Shown here in pieces: positions 14,055 to 17,751 of a stretch of 17,751 nucleotides of DNA (its first letter is position 1; each line of letters opens with the position of its first letter). Under the pieces are notes generated by a model that did not search any database, had not been told where the DNA came from, and was given only the letters and a program-made list of their open reading frames with translations. A program made the position numbers and the translations under genes. The stretch is from Enteractinococcus helveticum. Its GTDB lineage: Bacteria; Actinomycetota; Actinomycetes; Actinomycetales; Micrococcaceae. The stretch lies in contig NZ_DYXC01000057.1 in assembly GCF_020742345.1 (NCBI RefSeq), positions 1 through 17,751 on the forward strand. Reading direction: 5' to 3'.

Positions 14055-15440
14055 ATGGATGAACAGCACAGCAGACCTTTGAATACTGCACTCGTTGCCG
14101 GGCCACCAAGTGCTCTTCCCACCGACTATGGGACGTTCACGTTGCGCTCCTACACGTTCAACGGGATCACCCATGTGGCGATGACGCTCGGAGAGCCCGC
14201 CGATTCCGAGGCACCATTGGTGCGGATGCACAGTGAATGTTTGACCGGTGATGTGCTGGGGTCGCATCGCTGTGATTGCGGAGACCAGCTGACCGCCTCG
14301 CTGGAGGCAATTTCCAGTGCTGGCACTGGCATCCTGTTATATTTGCGTGGCCAAGAGGGCCGCGGCATTGGGCTAGAGAATAAGCTTCGCGCCTATGCTC
14401 TGCAAGATACGCAGGGCTTGGATACTGTCGAGGCGAATCTAGCACTCGGGCTACCCGAGGATGCCCGCGACTATCAGGCCGCAGCGCACATGCTCACCCA
14501 TTTGGGGTGTAATCGCATCCGATTATTGTCGTCGAATCCGGCGAAATCCGATGCTTTGAACCAGCTTGGCATTGAGGTTGTTGGACGGTTAAATCTGCAG
14601 CTACCAGACCGTCCAGAAAATAGTGCGTATCTGCAAAGTAAGCGTTCGCGGATGAACCACGATGTGCCCAATGGGCATCCTGATGTGGAGCATTCCACGG
14701 GACTTGATGTGTACCGAACGATCGCCACCAATGACGAGGTCTTGGCTCAGCTTGCGCAAAGCGAAGACGGATTCATCGCCACCCGCTCCGGTGATGCCAT
14801 GTTCGTTTCCGGAACCTTAGATCGCCGTCATTTGCACTGCATTCGTGCAGCGGTCGGCGCGGTCATGGTTGGTGCGGGCACGGTGGTCGCCGATAATCCG
14901 CAACTGACGGTGCGCGCCGTTGAGGGCGAGAACCCGGTGCGCGTGATTTTGGATCCGCGAGCGCGGATTCCTCGGGACTCCACGGTACTGCAATCCGGGG
15001 ATGCACCCACCATGTGGCTGATTGGCGCTGATACCCAAGTGGAAGGTCCGCTGGCAGGACATGTGCAGATCGTGCGCTTGCCCAGCACTTCGGGACAGCG
15101 GGTGGATCCGCACCAGGTGATCGCCGTGATTCGTGAACACGTTCAGGGCTCCATCTTGGTTGAAGGCGGTGGCCAGACGGTCTCGGAATTCCTTTCCGCC
15201 GGTGCGCTGGATCGTCTCTTCCTCACCACGGCTCCGGTACTGATCGGTGATGGCGTACCGGGTATCCGGTTTGCAGGATCCGACAAAATGTCGAAGGCAT
15301 TGCGCTACCCATTTCGGCGTTACGTATTCGGTCAGGATGTTTGCACCGAATACGTGCTCAGTGCTGCTGCACGCAAACACTCGGCACAAACCCCAGCCCA
15401 GCTACGTGAGGTTCAAGAACAAGAGCCGTCAATCGGCTGA
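14055..15440 (+). CDS. ribA: GTP cyclohydrolase II fused to RibD C-terminal (pyrimidine reductase) domain
   Basis: A 461-residue bifunctional protein. Residues 20-200 are GTP cyclohydrolase II, which opens GTP to the diaminopyrimidine ribosyl phosphate. Zinc ligands C62, C73 and C75 are present; Y114, D136 and R138 match the catalytic Tyr, Asp and Arg of E. coli RibA. Residues 230-445 are a RibD_C/DHFR-like reductase, with SGTLDRR, a VGAGTVVADNPQLTVR block and VEGGGQTVSEFL. The reductase normally acts on the ribosyl side chain with NADPH. The deaminase half of RibD is absent. The usual fusion partner of RibA is RibB, so this pairing is unusual. The start has no clear ribosome binding site. 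Its last 12 bp overlap tail-to-tail with the glycosyltransferase gene. It may serve riboflavin synthesis, or a dedicated pathway with the convergent pterin-like operon. Confidence 0.92.
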   Translation: MDEQHSRPLNTALVAGPPSALPTDYGTFTLRSYTFNGITHVAMTLGEPADSEAPLVRMHSECLTGDVLGSHRCDCGDQLTASLEAISSAGTGILLYLRGQEGRGIGLENKLRAYALQDTQGLDTVEANLALGLPEDARDYQAAAHMLTHLGCNRIRLLSSNPAKSDALNQLGIEVVGRLNLQLPDRPENSAYLQSKRSRMNHDVPNGHPDVEHSTGLDVYRTIATNDEVLAQLAQSEDGFIATRSGDAMFVSGTLDRRHLHCIRAAVGAVMVGAGTVVADNPQLTVRAVEGENPVRVILDPRARIPRDSTVLQSGDAPTMWLIGADTQVEGPLAGHVQIVRLPSTSGQRVDPHQVIAVIREHVQGSILVEGGGQTVSEFLSAGALDRLFLTTAPVLIGDGVPGIRFAGSDKMSKALRYPFRRYVFGQDVCTEYVLSAAARKHSAQTPAQLREVQEQEPSIG

Positions 15441-16406
15441 CACGGCACGCAACACTTCCAAAATCGTGTTGGCTGTTGCGAGCCAACCATATGACAGGTG
15501 TTGTCTTGCGGTGCGCGCCAGCGTTTGGAGACGACGTCGATACTGCACATCAGTGAGCCACTGTTCCAGTGCGTCAGCCCAGAGCTCCGCATCCAGTGGC
15601 AGGGCTTGCCCTGCGCCGAGTGCTTCTTGCGAACCGGTCCCTGCGGTGACAAAGGCGGGGATGCCTGCTGCTGTTGCTTCGCGCACGACCAGTCCAAAGG
15701 TTTCGGCACGGGAGGGGAACACCAGCAGATCGGCTTGGTGATACAGTGCAGCCAGTTGCGTTTCGCCCAGTCCCCCGGTAACCGTCGTGGTATCTTCTGG
15801 CAGACGAGCCAGGGTCGTGCCCAGCTGGTGTGCGTACTCGGCATCATGTAGCGGTCCGGCAAAGGTGCAATGCCAGTTGGAGACGCCGCGTGTGGCCAAT
15901 AATTCTAAGACCTCGGCAATAAAAACCTGGTTCTTATTCGGCTCCAGGGCTCCCACACTGATGAGGTTTCCGCCGTTGCCACCTGCGGCCAGGGGACGTT
16001 TTTCAACCCCGGGTGGTGCCACGATTGCTCGCACACCGTACCGGTTCAACAGCTGATTTGCGGCAAAATGACTGGTAACAACCACTGCATCAGCGGCTTG
16101 TAAACATGTTCGCTCGCGTCGTGTGGCCTCCGGTGTCTGAGCCAATGCATGGACTAACTGAAGAATTGGCACCTTGGCCCGCACCGGGGTGGGCAGCGAG
16201 CAACCAATGAGCCCATCCAGTACCACGGGCCCATCAACAGAATCAATCAGGTACACCAGGTCGACAATATTTTGGTCACTGGGTTCGGGCCATCCCCCGG
16301 CAAGGCTGTGGCGGACCAACTGGCCCTCGGCGGCAGCAACAACGGCCCAGTTATAGCGCAGTCCCCCGCTGATGCGACCCAACTCGGGTTCGATCAGATG
16401 GAACAT
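15429..16406 (-). CDS. GT4-type (GT-B fold) glycosyltransferase
   Basis: A 325-residue protein, short for the family. The C-terminal donor-binding half is clear: ISVGALEPNKNQ opens the second Rossmann domain, GGLGETQLAALYHQADLLVFPS follows, and the E-x7-E motif is in AETFGLVVREATAAGIP near residue 240. The N-terminal acceptor half (1-155) carries ISGGLRYNW but is compact. It should transfer a sugar from a nucleotide-activated donor; no membrane segment is seen, so a small soluble acceptor is possible. Its ATG shares a base with the stop of the PTPS-like gene (TAATG), so the two are coupled. It is the last gene of a dehydrogenase-PTPS-glycosyltransferase operon, which suggests the acceptor is the product of those enzymes; that is inference. 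Confidence 0.87.
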   Translation of the reverse strand: MFHLIEPELGRISGGLRYNWAVVAAAEGQLVRHSLAGGWPEPSDQNIVDLVYLIDSVDGPVVLDGLIGCSLPTPVRAKVPILQLVHALAQTPEATRRERTCLQAADAVVVTSHFAANQLLNRYGVRAIVAPPGVEKRPLAAGGNGGNLISVGALEPNKNQVFIAEVLELLATRGVSNWHCTFAGPLHDAEYAHQLGTTLARLPEDTTTVTGGLGETQLAALYHQADLLVFPSRAETFGLVVREATAAGIPAFVTAGTGSQEALGAGQALPLDAELWADALEQWLTDVQYRRRLQTLARTARQHLSYGWLATANTILEVLRAVSAD

Positions 16407-16789
16407 TAGCCCCGCTTGGCAACCGTGTAGCTCACGCGAGCTCGCGGGTTTTCGTGCAGTGTGACACTTATGCCAATATCGGGCTGTTCGGCCAGGCTTG
16501 CTGCCAGGGCGTCCCCAATGTACTGGGCAATGACTTCGGTGGTGGAGAGTCGACCGGCAAAATCTGGATGCGAATCCAGATCCGCATAACGCAGTGGCGC
16601 CAGTGCGTCGTCGAGCAGCTGGGTGGCGTGTCCAATGTCGAGCACGACGGAATGTTCATCGAGTGCAGCCCGGGTGAAGGTTGCTTCAACGGTTAGGGTT
16701 GCCCCGTGCAGTTGCTGGGCGGGGCCGAAGAATTCATTGGGCAGGCTGTGGGCGATCATCACGTAGTCGTTGACGGTCAAACTAAACAT
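16406..16789 (-). CDS. PTPS/QueD-fold protein with altered active site
   Basis: A 127-residue protein of the 6-pyruvoyl-tetrahydropterin synthase / 6-carboxytetrahydropterin synthase fold. The AHSLP segment (His 13-14) matches the first zinc histidine, LHGATLTVEATF matches the HGH strand, and LSTTEVIAQYI and VTLHENPRA match the conserved PTSE and purine-anchoring glutamate regions. It departs at key sites: the HGH pair reads HGA, so one zinc histidine is missing; the cysteine normally preceding it (CGRLHGH in QueD) is replaced in FGPAQQLHGA; and the DHH catalytic pair has no clear match in RYADLDSHPDF. A different chemistry or a binding role is likely. The ATG at 16789 has AGGAAGGA six bases upstream, 19 bp after the dehydrogenase stop. 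Confidence 0.82.
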   Translation of the reverse strand: MFSLTVNDYVMIAHSLPNEFFGPAQQLHGATLTVEATFTRAALDEHSVVLDIGHATQLLDDALAPLRYADLDSHPDFAGRLSTTEVIAQYIGDALAASLAEQPDIGISVTLHENPRARVSYTVAKRG

Positions 16790-16808
16790 CCGTGGTCCTT
16801 CCTAGGAT

Positions 16809-17751
16809 TTATGGGTATTCAAAGACGTGGCACAGGGTCGCGTCGGCGAAGTGACCGGGGGTGGTGGCCTGGTCCATGATCTGTGGCAGTTGGGTCCAGT
16901 GGGATACTCCGGTGATCAGGTCATCGAAGCGGTCGTCTCGCAGCGCGGCCAGGCCGGTGGCTTGGCGTTGTGCGGTGGTGCGACGGTGGCGGTGGCCGGG
17001 CGGTACTTGGCCCACCTGGCTTGCAATAATGCTCAGGCGCCGGGCGTGGAAGTCAGCACCCAGTGGGACGGCGGGCGCGTTGTCGCCATACCAGGAGGCT
17101 TCAATGATCACGCCGTCGTCGCCGGCAATTTCTAGCGCCCGGGCAAGTCCGGCCTGATGTCCAGAGGCGTGGATGACAATGTCGCAGTCGGTTGCCGCCT
17201 CTTGGGGTGTCACCGCGGTGATGCCCCAGTCGGTGACTAGTTGGCGTCGGGCCGGGTTGACGTCCACAACCTCGAGTCGCTCCAACGGCATCCGGTGTGC
17301 CAGCAGTGCGGTGGTCGCGCCGATCATGCCGGCACCAATGATGGTCACCCGGTCGCCAAAACGCGGCGGGTACTGCCAGAGAACATTGATCCCGGTTTCG
17401 GCGGCTCCGGTGAGCAGTGCGCGATGATCCGAGAGGTCATCGGGGATCGGCAGGACGTCGTCGGGGGTAACCAGGTGGTGGCTGTGGTGTGGCAGCAGGC
17501 CGAAGACGCGTTGGCCTAACCATTGGTCGGGGCCCTGGTCGATGACGCCAACGGCAAGATAACCGTATGAGACCGGATAGGAGAAGTCCCCAATTTGTGC
17601 CGGAGCGCGCATGTGCTCGGCGATGCGGGCTGGCACTTGCCCATTGTGAACGAGGGTTTCGGTGCCTTTTGAGATCGCTGTTGCCGTGGTTCGGATGCGC
17701 AATGGATGCGATGCATCGACGTTTGGGGTGGGGACTTCGCGCCAACTACTG
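16809..17751 (-). CDS. Zinc-free medium-chain dehydrogenase/reductase, BchC-like (5' end outside window)
   Basis: At least 313 residues of an MDR-superfamily oxidoreductase. The frame stays open from the apparent TTG at 17702 to the window edge, reading WREVPTPNVDASHPLRIRTT, so the true start is outside. The ISKGTETLVHNGQVP segment replaces the CGxCGTD zinc site of classical alcohol dehydrogenases, and SYGYLAVG stands where GHE would be, so catalytic zinc is not expected. This resembles the BchC-type and related 'zinc-binding dehydrogenase' groups. The nucleotide-binding turn is TIIGAGMIGATTALLA. It is upstream of the PTPS-like gene by 19 bp and probably co-transcribed. It may reduce or oxidise a side-chain carbonyl in the same pathway; the substrate is unknown. 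Confidence 0.85.
   Translation of the reverse strand, partial: SSWREVPTPNVDASHPLRIRTTATAISKGTETLVHNGQVPARIAEHMRAPAQIGDFSYPVSYGYLAVGVIDQGPDQWLGQRVFGLLPHHSHHLVTPDDVLPIPDDLSDHRALLTGAAETGINVLWQYPPRFGDRVTIIGAGMIGATTALLAHRMPLERLEVVDVNPARRQLVTDWGITAVTPQEAATDCDIVIHASGHQAGLARALEIAGDDGVIIEASWYGDNAPAVPLGADFHARRLSIIASQVGQVPPGHRHRRTTAQRQATGLAALRDDRFDDLITGVSHWTQLPQIMDQATTPGHFADATLCHVFEYP

Overview
The window looks like chromosomal DNA of a mid-GC actinobacterium, probably in the Micrococcales. The reasons are the actinobacterial style of the proteins, frequent GTG starts, a LAXTG-type (class E) sortase signal, an MbcA-like antitoxin with a RES toxin, and a PTPS/MDR/glycosyltransferase gene set. No rRNA, tRNA, CRISPR array, insertion sequence or integrase was seen. 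Both ends cut genes: a sensor kinase on the left and a dehydrogenase on the right.

Layout. (1) 2-857 (+): 3' end of a NarL-type histidine kinase and its overlapping LuxR-type response regulator. (2) 881-2780 (-): a GNAT acetyltransferase, then a RES toxin and its Xre/MbcA/ParS-type antitoxin as an overlapping pair. (3) 2974-5490: a ThDP-dependent acetolactate-synthase-like enzyme (-), divergent from a small NAD(P)-binding SDR-type protein (+); a bidirectional hairpin terminator separates this block from the toxin-antitoxin pair. (4) 5493-12169 (-): a two-gene surface operon. A secreted protein of about 1,964 residues carries a PHP domain, a purple-acid-phosphatase-like metallophosphoesterase and three tandem GLUG-repeat modules. 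It is coupled through a TAATG overlap to a 260-residue acidic protein with a LASTG wall-anchor signal. Upstream lie phased direct repeats resembling a PhoP-type site. (5) 12176-12843: a long gap with a decayed 78-bp copy of part of the SDR gene. (6) 12844-13923 (+): 2,3-butanediol dehydrogenase, followed by a strong hairpin. (7) 14055-17751: a GTP cyclohydrolase II fused to a RibD C-terminal reductase domain (+), convergent with a tightly packed minus-strand operon of a zinc-free MDR dehydrogenase, a degenerate PTPS/QueD-fold protein and a GT4-type glycosyltransferase.

How the genes may work together. The right-hand block has the parts of a GTP-derived pyrimidine or pteridine pathway: ring opening and side-chain reduction (fusion protein), a pterin-synthase fold, an oxidoreductase and a sugar transferase. 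The natural hypothesis is a glycosylated pteridine-like or deazaflavin-like small molecule, which I cannot match to a described pathway. The ThDP enzyme and butanediol dehydrogenase could both serve acetoin/butanediol metabolism, but no acetolactate decarboxylase is present. The surface operon looks like a phosphate-ester scavenging or surface-display unit. The SDR remnant on its far side suggests rearrangement around that cassette.
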